40,334 nucleotides of DNA from Microcystis novacekii Mn_MB_F_20050700_S1 (GCA_007096045.1 SFAU01000025.1:1-40334), one strand, 5' to 3'. Counted from the first letter of the stretch, positions 22,844 to 31,740 are shown. Notes: a model not told the origin generated them from the letters alone. Program-made: numbers and translations.

Positions 22844-23104
22844 TAATATGGGTAAAAATTCGATCTAACTCCCCAATTGCATCTAACTCAGCAATTTCAT
22901 CAGGAGTAATTTGAGCAGTTTTTTCTTTTCCAACAAGCTTTCCATTCGCAGTTGAAGGGATTCACTAAATTTGAATAAGCTCCAGTTACCCAGGTTTTCA
23001 AGCTGGATTTCATGAATTAGAGAAGATGGCTTGTTAAGAGTTGTAACCACTTGACCTCTATTGTGCTTTCTATAAAGAGAATAATCCTCGTGACTGATAT
23101 ATAG
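22809..23104 (-). pseudogene. Frameshifted small gene upstream of the HNH gene
   Basis: Two frames join to one plausible protein. Upstream part (about 23104-22926): YISHEDYSLYRKHNRGQVV, NKPSSLIHEIQLENLGNWSLF and SESLQLRMESLLEKKK. Downstream part (about 22930-22809): AQITPDEIAELDAIGELDR and IFTHINAMLAAQNVNQ, ending at TGA 22809-22811 and overlapping the HNH ATG. The break is in a run of six A. The upstream end is abruptly replaced by a MITE. I do not recognise the family; the layout suggests a small partner co-expressed with the HNH nuclease. Confidence 0.55.
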
Positions 23105-23195
23105 TAAGCTAAACGGCTTTTACTTCGGATCACCGATATAGACTCCAAAAGGGTTATAGCTATTGGATCATGCAGGTTAAGCGCCGTTTAGCTTA
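23105..23195. repeat. 91-bp MITE with 13-bp perfect terminal inverted repeats
   Basis: TAAGCTAAACGGC (23105-23117) pairs perfectly with GCCGTTTAGCTTA (23183-23195). The outer TA fits a TA target site. It cuts the small gene upstream of the HNH remnant. Confidence 0.75.
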
Positions 23196-23429
23196 TAACG
23201 CTCTCCAAAGAAGTTTTCCCTATATCACGCCCAAAAGCGTGTTAGCCAGATTAGCATATTGCCAAAAACCTTGTTTAACTAAATTCCTGACAATTAGGCT
23301 CATTCTAGCGATGATTCCTCTGTCTGACCGCACCCCTTGACAAAAACTTACAATTATTCGACCTTTAGCGATCGCCCTCGGGGGATAGTTGTTTTTTGTT
23401 ACAGCAGTGTGGAGCAGCCTAACTGATGG
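23196..23429. other. Degraded spacer
   Basis: No credible full gene. On the minus strand a 27-codon frame (23303-23220, MSLIVRNLVKQGFWQYANLA...) looks protein-like and could be the lost N-terminal part of the gene broken by the MITE, but this is a guess. One HIP1 site (GCGATCGC) lies near 23369. Confidence 0.3.
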
Positions 23430-23894
23430 TTATATTTCTAGATTATCGCCCGCAGGAAACCAATCTCCATCGAGAATTTGTTCAAGGGAACCAATGGGAA
23501 TAGCGGGGAAAGTATCGAGGGGTAATTGAGTTCTAACTTGAGCCTCTTTTCTGGCAAATTGATAGCATTCCTCAAAGATTTCGAGAATATAGGGTTTGAG
23601 ACTAGGGCTATCTTTAATTTCTTTGATTATTTGTCGGCGAAAGTTGATAATTTCTCCTTGCCAATAACCCTCATTTCTTGCTCTTTCTCCTGTCCAGTAA
23701 GTTAGTTTCAGCAAATGTACCAGCAATTGAATCAAAAAATTTTCGATTTTGCGTTTTTCACTCCTTCCCATACTTGCTAACTCCTCCAGTAAATTCTCTA
23801 AATCTACCCGCTCAAACTGTCTGGCTTGCAGTTGATTAATAGTAGTTCTAATCCAGAGATAAAAGTCTTGTTCGTACAGAGTTTTATTGTCCAT
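23430..23894 (-). CDS. DUF29 family protein, paralogue 1
   Basis: A 154-residue DUF29 protein, a family abundant in cyanobacteria with unknown function. Visible features are the family start YEQDFYLWIRTTINQLQARQ, LENLLEELASMGRSEKR, a basic helix LLVHLLKLTYW, and a C-terminal LDTFPAIPIGSLEQILDGDWFP. No signal peptide. It follows its paralogue by 16 bp and shares with it an identical first 48 residues and near-identical DNA there, while the rest has diverged. Confidence 0.88.
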   Translation of the reverse strand: MDNKTLYEQDFYLWIRTTINQLQARQFERVDLENLLEELASMGRSEKRKIENFLIQLLVHLLKLTYWTGERARNEGYWQGEIINFRRQIIKEIKDSPSLKPYILEIFEECYQFARKEAQVRTQLPLDTFPAIPIGSLEQILDGDWFPAGDNLEI

Positions 23895-23910
23895 AATTGA
23901 CCTCTAGATA

Positions 23911-24369
23911 TTACTCATGGTTATTACTGGGAAACCAATCTTCATCGAGAATTTGTTCAAGGGAACCAAGGGGAATAGCGGGGAAAGTATCGAGGGGTAA
24001 TTGAGAGCGAACGCTGGCATTTTTTCGGGCTGAAAGATAACATTCATCGAAAATTTCCAAAAGATAGGGTTTGAGACTAGGACTATCTTTAAGTTCATCT
24101 AATATATCGAGACGAAAAGTTCTAATTTCTCCCTTCCAGTGACCTTCGTTTCTCTCTCTTTCTGCTTGCCAATATTTGAGTTTAAGTAAATGTTCTAATA
24201 ATCGGGTTAACAGACTTTTGATTGTGCGTTTTTCGCTCCTTCCCATACTTGCTAATTCCTCCAGTAAATTCTCTAAATCTACCCGCTCAAACTGTCTGGC
24301 TTGCAGTTGATTAATAGTAGTTCTAATCCAGAGATAAAAGTCTTGTTCATACAAAGTTTTATTGTCCAT
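23911..24369 (-). CDS. DUF29 family protein, paralogue 2
   Basis: A 152-residue DUF29 protein of unknown function. ATG 24369 (MDNKTLYEQDFYLW) is chosen because it aligns exactly with the paralogue; the frame stays open to 24489 but would overlap msrP. The first 48 residues are identical to paralogue 1; the rest agrees at most but not all positions (for example KSLLTRLLEHLLKLKYW). It begins 43 bp after the msrP stop, so all three minus-strand genes may be co-transcribed. Confidence 0.88.
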   Translation of the reverse strand: MDNKTLYEQDFYLWIRTTINQLQARQFERVDLENLLEELASMGRSEKRTIKSLLTRLLEHLLKLKYWQAERERNEGHWKGEIRTFRLDILDELKDSPSLKPYLLEIFDECYLSARKNASVRSQLPLDTFPAIPLGSLEQILDEDWFPSNNHE

Positions 24370-24412
24370 AAATACTTCCTTCAACTTAATAAAATGGGGA
24401 TAATTATAGAAT

Positions 24413-25396
24413 TTAACTATATAAACTAGCCACATATTCACCGTAGCCATTGTAGGGCATAGTTTCGATAATTTCCCAAGATAAATCACTGCTACTGCCG
24501 ATAAATTTCTCCGTTGCTTGCGACCAACGGGGATGGGGTTTACTGGGGTTTACATTAGCCTCAAAATCGTATTCGTGAGCGTCAATTGTGTTCCAATAGG
24601 TGGCTGGTTGTTTGGCGGTAAATTCAATTTTTACTATCGATTTTGCTCCTTTAAAACCGTATTTCCAAGGGATAACCATTCGCAAGGGTGCGCCCTGTTG
24701 TTTGGGTAAATCATGCCCGAAAATTCCCACGGCAAATAAAGCTAATTCATTGGCCATTTCTTCAATTCTTAAACCTTCTGTATAGGGCCAAGGTAAGGCT
24801 CCTAAATGTAATCCTGGCCCTTTGGTAATTTCGGGATCATAAAAGGAGGTAAAACGGACGAATTTTGCTTCGGGTTTTGGTTCCACTGCCGCAATTAAAG
24901 CACTCATGGGAAACCCCAACCAAGGTAAGACCATTGACCAAGCTTCCACACAACGAAAACGATAGATTCTTTCTTCGAGAGGAAAGGTTTTTTTAATAGT
25001 ATCTATATCGTAGGTTTGGGGATTTTTTACCAATCCTCCCACTTCTACTGTCCAGGGATTCGTGGGTAATTTCTGCGCTTTTAACCAGATATTTTTCCCC
25101 CCTCCGAACTCATAAAAATTGTTATATTTCCCAGCTACAGTTTCGGCAACTATAGGGCGATTTACCGTTAAAAACTGCGGATTCTTGCTGAACCCTGCAA
25201 TTTTAGGTAATTGCAAACTTTTTTCTAAAGCTTCCGAGGAGGAGGATTTACCACAAGCAGTTAATAATAGGGAACTCCCCGCAATTCCTGTCCCGATTAA
25301 CCCCTGTAAAAAGCGACGACGGTTAAAATAAACACTTTCAGAAGTGACTTCATTTTCGGAAATTTGCCAGGATTTAGCTAAACGAATTAAGACCAT
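24413..25396 (-). CDS. msrP: Protein-methionine-sulfoxide reductase catalytic subunit MsrP (YedY)
   Basis: A periplasmic molybdopterin enzyme that repairs oxidised methionines in exported proteins. The 327 residues start with a twin-arginine signal (NRRRFLQG, 25-32, then hydrophobic GTGIAGSSLLLTACG), consistent with Tat export of a folded cofactor protein. The sulfite-oxidase-like core has the Mo ligand Cys149 in FRCVEAWSMVLPW and conserved stretches YEFGGGKN, GPGLHLGALPWPYTEGLR, GHDLPKQQGAPLRMVIPWKYGFK. ATG 25396 fits the family length. The membrane heme partner MsrQ is not adjacent. Confidence 0.94.
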   Translation of the reverse strand: MVLIRLAKSWQISENEVTSESVYFNRRRFLQGLIGTGIAGSSLLLTACGKSSSSEALEKSLQLPKIAGFSKNPQFLTVNRPIVAETVAGKYNNFYEFGGGKNIWLKAQKLPTNPWTVEVGGLVKNPQTYDIDTIKKTFPLEERIYRFRCVEAWSMVLPWLGFPMSALIAAVEPKPEAKFVRFTSFYDPEITKGPGLHLGALPWPYTEGLRIEEMANELALFAVGIFGHDLPKQQGAPLRMVIPWKYGFKGAKSIVKIEFTAKQPATYWNTIDAHEYDFEANVNPSKPHPRWSQATEKFIGSSSDLSWEIIETMPYNGYGEYVASLYS

Positions 25397-25418
25397 AATT
25401 ATCCCCAATTTTATTGAC

Positions 25419-25456
25419 AAAAAAGCAGAGTTATGATATGGGATACCACAACTCTG
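25419..25456 (-). terminator. Rho-independent terminator of the P450 gene
   Basis: On the minus strand CAGAGTT...AACTCTG forms a stem extended by GTG/CAT and TAT/ATA pairs around a CCC loop, followed by a run of six T. It lies about 30 bp past the P450 stop and 23 bp before the msrP start. Confidence 0.75.
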
Positions 25457-25482
25457 ATTGTACAATAGTTTGTCAGTTTTTT

Positions 25483-26868
25483 TTAAGAAATTTCGGCGAG
25501 CATCGGGTCCGTCACCAGAGGTTTCCGTCGTCCTTTTAAGACCATGGGAACTCCTCGCGAGGGAGCAAGGGTGACACCGCGGCGACTGGGTTTTTCGGGG
25601 GTATTATTAACTAGAGTTAACTGATAATTAGCCAAAATTGTGGCGATAGCGATTTTCATCTCGTAGATAGCTAAAACTTCCCCGATACAACGACGCGCTC
25701 CACCACCAAAAGGCATATATTCGTAGGGGGTGAATTGTTTTTCTAAAAAGCGTTCTGGTTTAAAAGTATGGGAATCGGGGAAAGTTTGCTCGCGGTGGTG
25801 AGCTAGATAAATACAACCCATAATAATTGTCCCTTTTTCTAAAGGATAACCATCTAGTTCTACCGGTTCTTCCACTGCTCGCGGAAAAGTTAACATTGCC
25901 ACGGGATGAATGCGTAAAGTTTCCGAACAAACTGCCGCAAGATAGGGTAATCGAGTTATATCAATGGGGTTAGGATTATCTCCTAAAGTGGCTATTTCTT
26001 GGAGAATTTTTGCTTTAATTTCTGGGTAGCGATGAGTCCAGTAGAGCGCCCAGGACATAGCGGTGGCAGTGGTTTCATGACCTGCGAATAATAAGGTCAT
26101 TAATTCATCGCGCAATTCCTTATCGCTCATCGGGTTGCCTTCTTCATCCCGGGACGACATCAGTAGTGATAAAATATCGGTACGATTGGGGTTAGGATTA
26201 GCTTTTCTTTCGGCAATTTCTGTATAGATAATATCATCAATTTTTTCTTGGAAACGCTGGTATTTTCCCCAGGGACTCCAGGCACCAAAATCAGCACGCA
26301 AAATTGGGAAAAATAGCAAAGAAGCCATCACCGGAGAGTTAAAAATATCGAGCATTTCAGCCAGAATTTTTTTCAGGGTTTGATAACGTTCCCCTTGACT
26401 AATGCCAAAAACTGCCTCCATAATTACTTGTAAAGCGATTGCTGTGGTCGCTGAACGGGCCTTAAAAGGTTGATTTTCGGGCAATTCTGCCATTACTCTT
26501 CGGGTAATATCGCGGATTAAATCGCCGTAGAAACGCATTCTTTCCCCGTGAAAAGGTGGCAATAAAAGCTGACGGCGTTTTTTGTGGATGTCTCCGTCTA
26601 ACATGACGACGGAATAATCACCAATAATCGGGGCAATAATCCGATTGGCTTCCCCCGGTGCCGAAAATTTTTTACGGTCATTAGTTAAAACCTGTTGTAG
26701 GGCTGCAGGACTACTGACAAAGATAAAATTATCTACAGTTAAACCCACTTTTGTGCTAAAAATATCGCCATGCTTGCGGGCGGCATTTTCCATAAAAGCT
26801 ACAGGATTAATGATCCATTGTGCCATTTGCAGGAAGGTAGGCGCTTTGACCTTGGGGATGATTTTCAT
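25483..26868 (-). CDS. Cytochrome P450, CYP110-like
   Basis: A heme-thiolate monooxygenase; cyanobacterial CYP110 enzymes oxidise fatty acids and terpenoids, but the substrate here is unknown. With ATG 26868 (MKIIPKVKAPTFLQMAQWI) it has 461 residues, the normal length. Motifs: I-helix AGHETTA (262-268) for oxygen activation, K-helix E316-x-x-R319 (ETLR), PERF, and heme-binding FGGGARRCIGE with Cys394. An upstream ATG at 26913 preceded by GGGA is an alternative start adding 15 residues. No ferredoxin or reductase gene is adjacent. It ends at a clear terminator. Confidence 0.93.
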   Translation of the reverse strand: MKIIPKVKAPTFLQMAQWIINPVAFMENAARKHGDIFSTKVGLTVDNFIFVSSPAALQQVLTNDRKKFSAPGEANRIIAPIIGDYSVVMLDGDIHKKRRQLLLPPFHGERMRFYGDLIRDITRRVMAELPENQPFKARSATTAIALQVIMEAVFGISQGERYQTLKKILAEMLDIFNSPVMASLLFFPILRADFGAWSPWGKYQRFQEKIDDIIYTEIAERKANPNPNRTDILSLLMSSRDEEGNPMSDKELRDELMTLLFAGHETTATAMSWALYWTHRYPEIKAKILQEIATLGDNPNPIDITRLPYLAAVCSETLRIHPVAMLTFPRAVEEPVELDGYPLEKGTIIMGCIYLAHHREQTFPDSHTFKPERFLEKQFTPYEYMPFGGGARRCIGEVLAIYEMKIAIATILANYQLTLVNNTPEKPSRRGVTLAPSRGVPMVLKGRRKPLVTDPMLAEIS

Positions 26869-27131
26869 AGATTGATTACTATATCCAATGCTAATTATTT
26901 CTAATTGTGACATTTTTTTCCCAGAGACGGCAAGGTGTAATATCAAGTAAGGAGCAAAAATTACCGGGCTGTTGCTCGTCCTATCTTCTCCCAGAGAGGG
27001 GGATTTTCTGGGAATTTTCAGGATTGGCTTTCTGGTCTAAACAATGATAACTAGGGTAGAATGGCCCCCAGTTCTATTTAATTCGCTTTTATAGTTTAAT
27101 CTCTCTTTTATTCTCTTTTTAGGGACTTGTG

Positions 27132-27887
27132 ATGATTATTTCCCAGTCCAGCAACTGGAAAAAGCTGGTTATTTGCCGTTATTTGCCGCTGCTAATCGCC
27201 TTTAGCGGCACTTTTCTCCTGACTACTCCCCCCGCTTTTGCCCTCGAATCCAGTGCCTCCACCGGTTTTAATCCTCAAACTATTCTTTTCAATGCCTTAA
27301 CTTGGGTGGATAGTTTGGGGTCTGTGGGAGCGATCGCGTTTATAATTATCTATATTCTAGCTACTGTGGCCTTTTTTCCCGGTTCAATCCTGACTTTCGG
27401 GGCTGGTGTGGTTTTTGGCCTAGTTTTAGGCTCTTTTTACGTCTTTATCGGGGCAACTATCGGCTCCGCTGCCGCTTTTCTGGTGGGACGTTATTTGGCT
27501 AGGGGTTGGGTGGCGGAAAAAATTCAAGGTAATAATAAATTTCAAGCTATCGATGAAGCTGTGGGGAAAGAAGGCCTAAAAATAGTGCTTTTAACCCGGT
27601 TATCTCCCATATTTCCTTTTAATCTGCTCAATTATGCCTATGGTGTCACCGGGGTTTCCCTGAAAGACTATCTACTAGGTTCCGCAGGCATGATTCCGGG
27701 GACGATAATGTATGTCTATATTGGCTCTTTAGCGGGCAGTCTTGCCACTATCGGCACCTCGACACCAGCTACTAACCTAGCTTTACAATGGACTATTCGC
27801 CTGAGCGGTTTTATCGCTACCGTTGCTCTCACCCTCTACGTCACAAAAATTGCCCGTCAGGCCCTGGCATCAGTTATCAGTGAATAG
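27132..27887 (+). CDS. TVP38/TMEM64 (VTT domain) membrane protein
   Basis: A 251-residue inner-membrane protein of the DedA/VTT superfamily, possibly a lipid scramblase or transporter. An N-terminal signal-like helix (LPLLIAFSGTFLLTTPPAFA) precedes the VTT core: FFPGSILTFGAGVVFG, GATIGSAAAFLVGRYLARG and the hallmark RLSPIFPFNLLNYAYG, then GTIMYVYIGSLAG. ATG 27132 has AGGG seven bases before it; GTG 27129 is an alternative. The final residues (ASVISE) and TAG are written in a CAGTTATCAGTGA repeat. The next gene is a disulfide oxidoreductase; this pair is a recurrent association. Confidence 0.9.
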   Translation: MIISQSSNWKKLVICRYLPLLIAFSGTFLLTTPPAFALESSASTGFNPQTILFNALTWVDSLGSVGAIAFIIIYILATVAFFPGSILTFGAGVVFGLVLGSFYVFIGATIGSAAAFLVGRYLARGWVAEKIQGNNKFQAIDEAVGKEGLKIVLLTRLSPIFPFNLLNYAYGVTGVSLKDYLLGSAGMIPGTIMYVYIGSLAGSLATIGTSTPATNLALQWTIRLSGFIATVALTLYVTKIARQALASVISE

Positions 27888-27910
27888 TAATCATTTATCA
27901 GTCAGGGGTT

Positions 27911-27982
27911 GGGGAAGTGGGGGAATGGGGAAGTGGGGGAATGGGGAAGTGGGGGAATGGGGAAGTGGGGAAGTGGGGAAAT
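27911..27982. repeat. 16-bp G-rich tandem repeat (GGGGAAGTGGGGGAAT)
   Basis: Three perfect 16-bp units followed by three partial GGGGAAGT-type units. The whole block is purine-only on the plus strand apart from T at fixed positions and could form G-quadruplex or triplex DNA. It lies between the two genes of the TVP38-oxidoreductase pair, followed by a GACTCCT-type repeat block (28016-28055). Confidence 0.85.
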
Positions 27983-28097
27983 TGAACTAAAACCCCAAAA
28001 CCTAAAACCTATCTCCCGACTCCCGACTCCTGACTCCTATCTCCTGACTCCCCAAAACGAAAACTTCGTATCTCACCATTAAGATAACTACTTTATT

Positions 28098-29645
28098 ATG
28101 TTTCAAAATAGCTCCAGTGAAGTTAATATTCTCCCCATGGACGAACATAATCAAAAATTAGTTAATTATCTTCATCCTGCCGATTGGCTCAATCCACAAC
28201 CCCAAGATTGTTATGATTTAGTCGTCATTGGTGCGGGTACTGCGGGTTTAGTCGTAGCGGCTGGTGCGGCCGGTTTAAACATAGGTTTAAAAGTGGCTTT
28301 AGTGGAAAAACATCTCATGGGGGGAGATTGCCTCAATTTCGGTTGTGTTCCTTCTAAATGTCTAATTCGTTCCTCTAGAATTATCGGGGAAATTGAGAAA
28401 GCCAAAAAATTAGGAATCGATATTGGGGATACTAGGGTAGATTTCGCCAGAGTAATGACCAGAATGCGGCAAATTCGCGCCGATATTAGCCCTCATGATT
28501 CGGTGCAACGTTTCCAAAAACTAGGTATCGATGTCTTCTTGGGTAGCGCTCGTTTTTTGGGACAAAATGCCGTGGCAGTGGCAGGAAAAACCCTCGCTTA
28601 TAAAAAAGCCGTCATTGCCACTGGTGCTGGGGCCTTTCATCCCCATATCCCCGGACTAAAAGAGGCGGGATTTTATACCAATGAAACAATTTTTTCCCTC
28701 ACAGAATTGCCTCCTCGATTAGCTGTTATCGGTGGCGGGCCGCTTGGTTGTGAATTAGCCCAAGCTTTTCAACGGTTAGGCGCACAGGTGATTTTATTTC
28801 ATCATCATTCCCATCTTTTGAATAAAGAAGACCAAGAAGCGACCGAAATTATTGAGAATACTTTGCTGCGGGAAGGAATGCAATTGATTCTCTCCTGCCA
28901 AATTGAACGGGTGACAAAAAATGAGCGGGGTAAAACCATTGAATATACTAGCAACAACCAAGGAGCAACTATCACCGTCGATGAGATTTTAGTCGGTGCT
29001 GGCCGGGAGCCTAATGTGTCAGGATTAAATTTAGAAGCGGTGGCCGTGGAATACGATACTCGTCGGGGAGTCAAAGTTAATGATTATCTGCAAACTACTA
29101 ACCCGAAAATTTATGCGGCCGGTGATATCTGTATGGATTGGAAATTTACCCATGCCGCCGATGCAGCCGCCCGTATTGTGATTAAAAATACCCTTTTTTC
29201 TCCCTTCGGTTTCGGACGCAATAAGCTCAGTAATTTAGTTATGCCTTGGGTCACTTATACTGACCCAGAAATCGCCCGGGTGGGTATGGATGAAACCCAA
29301 GCACAGACCCAGGGATTGACCACTAATACTATTACAATTCCTTTGAGTATAGTCGATCGAGCTATCACTGATGGCGAAACAGCAGGTTTTTTAAAAATTA
29401 TTCACAAACAAGGTTCCGACCAAATTTTAGGAGCCACTATCGTCGCCTCCCACGCCGGTGAGATGATTTCCCAAATTACCACCGCTATGGTTGCTAAAAT
29501 CGGACTGAGTAAACTCTCTAACGTTATTCATCCCTATCCCACCCAAGCGGAAGCGATTAAAAAGGCCGCCGATGCCTATCGTCGAACTCTCTTGACTCCT
29601 AATAGTCAAAAATTCTTGGAATTGTTGACTAAATTATCGGGTTAA
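28098..29645 (+). CDS. FAD-dependent pyridine nucleotide-disulfide oxidoreductase (mercuric-reductase-like)
   Basis: A class I flavoprotein of the lipoamide dehydrogenase/mercuric reductase group, 515 residues. FAD-binding VVIGAGTAGLVVAAGAA (43-59) is followed by the redox-active disulfide GGDCLNFGCVPSKC (Cys78, Cys83), NAD(P)-binding AVIGGGPLGCELAQAF, the second FAD motif PKIYAAGDI, and the dimer-interface HPYPTQAEA with the catalytic-base His. It lacks the N-terminal heavy-metal domain and the C-terminal vicinal Cys pair of true MerA, so mercury reduction is unlikely and the substrate is unknown. It follows the TVP38-like gene; the two families are often neighbours or fused. Confidence 0.88.
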   Translation: MFQNSSSEVNILPMDEHNQKLVNYLHPADWLNPQPQDCYDLVVIGAGTAGLVVAAGAAGLNIGLKVALVEKHLMGGDCLNFGCVPSKCLIRSSRIIGEIEKAKKLGIDIGDTRVDFARVMTRMRQIRADISPHDSVQRFQKLGIDVFLGSARFLGQNAVAVAGKTLAYKKAVIATGAGAFHPHIPGLKEAGFYTNETIFSLTELPPRLAVIGGGPLGCELAQAFQRLGAQVILFHHHSHLLNKEDQEATEIIENTLLREGMQLILSCQIERVTKNERGKTIEYTSNNQGATITVDEILVGAGREPNVSGLNLEAVAVEYDTRRGVKVNDYLQTTNPKIYAAGDICMDWKFTHAADAAARIVIKNTLFSPFGFGRNKLSNLVMPWVTYTDPEIARVGMDETQAQTQGLTTNTITIPLSIVDRAITDGETAGFLKIIHKQGSDQILGATIVASHAGEMISQITTAMVAKIGLSKLSNVIHPYPTQAEAIKKAADAYRRTLLTPNSQKFLELLTKLSG

Positions 29646-30381
29646 AATCAGTTATCAGTTATCAGTTATCAGTTCACAAGGGACGAATCTAAAACCTTTG
29701 ACTCTTGCCTTCAGAAGCGGATTACTGTTTACTGTTTACTATCCACTGAAAAAAACTTCCATCAACAGTGTCTCACTGTTTACTGTTCACTGTTTACTGT
29801 TTACTGAAAATACTCCCCAACTCCCACTCTCCAATAACTACTGGCAGCCAGAAATACGTTGGATACATATCATACTTTGTACTTTTTGTCAAAAAAACTT
29901 TTTTTTTGTAATAAAACTACACAAAAAAAAGATCATCGTTGTGGGTGAAATTGACTCATTTACCCGTCTTAATTAGGCTCACCTTGTAGATGTGACAAAG
30001 GTTTCAACCATTGCTGCCCAAAAAAGCACACAATAACCCACTATGAAATTCTATCAAATCGCTGTTACCATTGGAACATCGTTGTTAAATAAAAATCTTT
30101 CTCAATTAATTCTTAAGAATTTGTAAATATTGCGGAATGTTAATTTAAATATTCTCAAGTTTGTGGAGTTAATAGATAATTTTTACTTATCTTTGACCAA
30201 AAATAGAACTCCTGCAAAAATCCAACATCTACCATTGGGTTAGAAGTCAGTTATCAGTTATCAGTTATCAGTTATCAGTTATCAGTTATCAGTTATCAGT
30301 TATCAGTTATCAGTTCACTGAGAAAATTCCCTACACCCCACACCCTACACCCCACACCCTACACCCCACACCCCAATTCTT
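29646..30381. repeat. Repeat-rich intergenic region
   Basis: This holds no credible gene. Contents: ATCAGTT heptamers (29647-29672), TACTGTT heptamers (about 29724-29738 and 29778-29808), a plain AT-rich stretch (29870-30240), nine perfect TTATCAG heptamers (30251-30313) and three perfect 14-bp CTACACCCCACACC units (30331-30372) ending ten bases before the next start codon. A plus-strand frame at 29698-29976 is repeat-derived. The promoter of the next operon must be in the AT-rich part. Confidence 0.8.
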
Positions 30382-31716
30382 ATGAGAGATTCCCGATCGA
30401 GTCGTCTAAGAGTACAACAACACTGCCTCAATCAAGTTAAATTAGCCGTGAGAAAACAGGGCTTTGGCAGTCAGAGATCCTTAGCGAAAGAAGCTGAATT
30501 TAGTCTGGCTACTGTCAGCAACTTCCTGACCGGTAAACCGTTAGAACAAGCCACTTTTGAACAAATTTGTCGTCGATTATGCCTCGACTGGCAAGAAATC
30601 GCCGCCCTGAATTTTGAGCTAAAAACACCCCCTCAAGACAAAATTCCGGTTAATTCGGCAGCCAAGAGCGAAAAATTGGACACATTACCCCCCTATCCTA
30701 ATGGAGCAGTTCCCCTTGGTTCTCCATTTTATTTAGAACGTCTTCCCCTCGAAGAACAGATCAGGCAGGAAATCAAGAAACCGGGGGCTTTAGTGCGGAT
30801 AAAAGCCCCGAAAGAAATGGGCAAAACATCCCTACTTTTGAGAATGCTCGATTTTGCCAAACAGCAAGGCTACCGCACGGTGAGTTTGAACCTAGAACAG
30901 GTGGACCAGGCCATTTTGGCTGATTTAAACCAATTTTTGCGCTGGTTGTGTGCCAATGCCGCCCGTCAACTACAGTTAAAACCACAATTAGATGAGTATT
31001 GGGATGAGGATTTAGGCAGCAAGATTAGCTGTACGGTTTACATTCAAGACTATCTCCTGGAATCGATTACTGCCCCCATTGTCCTGGCTCTCGATGAACT
31101 TAATCAGATTTTTGAACATCCCCAAGTAGCCAAGGATTTTTTTCCGCTGCTGCGTTCTTGGTACGAGGAAGCCAAAACCCTACCTATCTGGCAAAAACTC
31201 CGTCTTATCGTCGTCCATTCCACAGAAATTTATGTCCCCCTGCAACTCAATCAATCCCCCTTTAACGTCGGATTCCCCGCACAGCTAAGTCATTTTAGTC
31301 TTGAGGAGGTATTGCAATTAGCCCAACGTTATCAACTCACCTGGGAAAATCAGGAAAAAGTCCAACAACTGATGGAGCTAGTAGGAGGACATCCAGCTTT
31401 GGTACAAACTGCCCTCTACTATCTCAGTCGGGAGGAAATAACTATGACGCAAATACTAACCAGTGCCACCTCCGTCACGGTGATTTATGCCCATCACCTC
31501 CGACGCCATTGGGCGGTATTAGAACAACAGCCTGAACTAGCGAAAGCTCTTGATCGGGTGATGAGCGCGGTGGAACCAGTACAATTAGACCCAATTATCG
31601 CTTACAAACTCAGCAGTATGGGGCTACTCAAACAATCGGGAGATAAAGTAGTACCCGGCTATGAATTGTATCGACGCTATTTTTTAGAGGTGAAATCCTC
31701 TATCAGTTATCAGTAA
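30382..31716 (+). CDS. HTH-AAA-like ATPase (AAA_35-type, STAND-like signalling protein)
   Basis: A 444-residue protein. The N-terminal ~80 residues form a helix-turn-helix-like domain (RSLAKEAEFSLATVSNFLTGKPLEQATFEQICRRL). The AAA-like NTPase (about 105-440) opens with PLGSPFYLERLPLEEQIRQEI, has a Walker A variant PKEMGKTS (143-150), Walker B LALDELNQIF (235-244) and LRLIVVHSTE, then VGGHPALVQTALYYL. This is the same domain type as the last ~370 residues of the 2050-residue protein downstream. A likely role is ATP-dependent regulation of this locus. The last codons (SISYQ) and TAA lie in a heptamer repeat. Confidence 0.82.
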   Translation: MRDSRSSRLRVQQHCLNQVKLAVRKQGFGSQRSLAKEAEFSLATVSNFLTGKPLEQATFEQICRRLCLDWQEIAALNFELKTPPQDKIPVNSAAKSEKLDTLPPYPNGAVPLGSPFYLERLPLEEQIRQEIKKPGALVRIKAPKEMGKTSLLLRMLDFAKQQGYRTVSLNLEQVDQAILADLNQFLRWLCANAARQLQLKPQLDEYWDEDLGSKISCTVYIQDYLLESITAPIVLALDELNQIFEHPQVAKDFFPLLRSWYEEAKTLPIWQKLRLIVVHSTEIYVPLQLNQSPFNVGFPAQLSHFSLEEVLQLAQRYQLTWENQEKVQQLMELVGGHPALVQTALYYLSREEITMTQILTSATSVTVIYAHHLRRHWAVLEQQPELAKALDRVMSAVEPVQLDPIIAYKLSSMGLLKQSGDKVVPGYELYRRYFLEVKSSISYQ

Positions 31717-31740
31717 ACAGTAATCAGTTATCAGTGAGGG
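31685..31740. repeat. Heptamer repeat at the 3' end of the HTH-AAA gene
   Basis: TATCAGTTATCAGTAAACAGTAATCAGTTATCAGTG: the coding end and stop of the gene are made of this repeat, which continues into the spacer. Confidence 0.75.

Noticed and set aside
28098-29645. Naming the flavoprotein mercuric reductase (MerA)
   Set aside because: There is no heavy-metal-associated domain, no C-terminal vicinal Cys pair and no mer genes nearby; only the general fold matches.
29698-29976. 92-codon plus-strand frame in the repeat-rich spacer
   Set aside because: Its first half is CTGTTTA-type heptamer repeats, it has no ribosome binding site and no family resemblance.
30251-30313. CRISPR array suspected from regular repeats here and at 7636-7738
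   Set aside because: Units are 7 bp with no unique spacers and no cas genes; they are simple tandem repeats.
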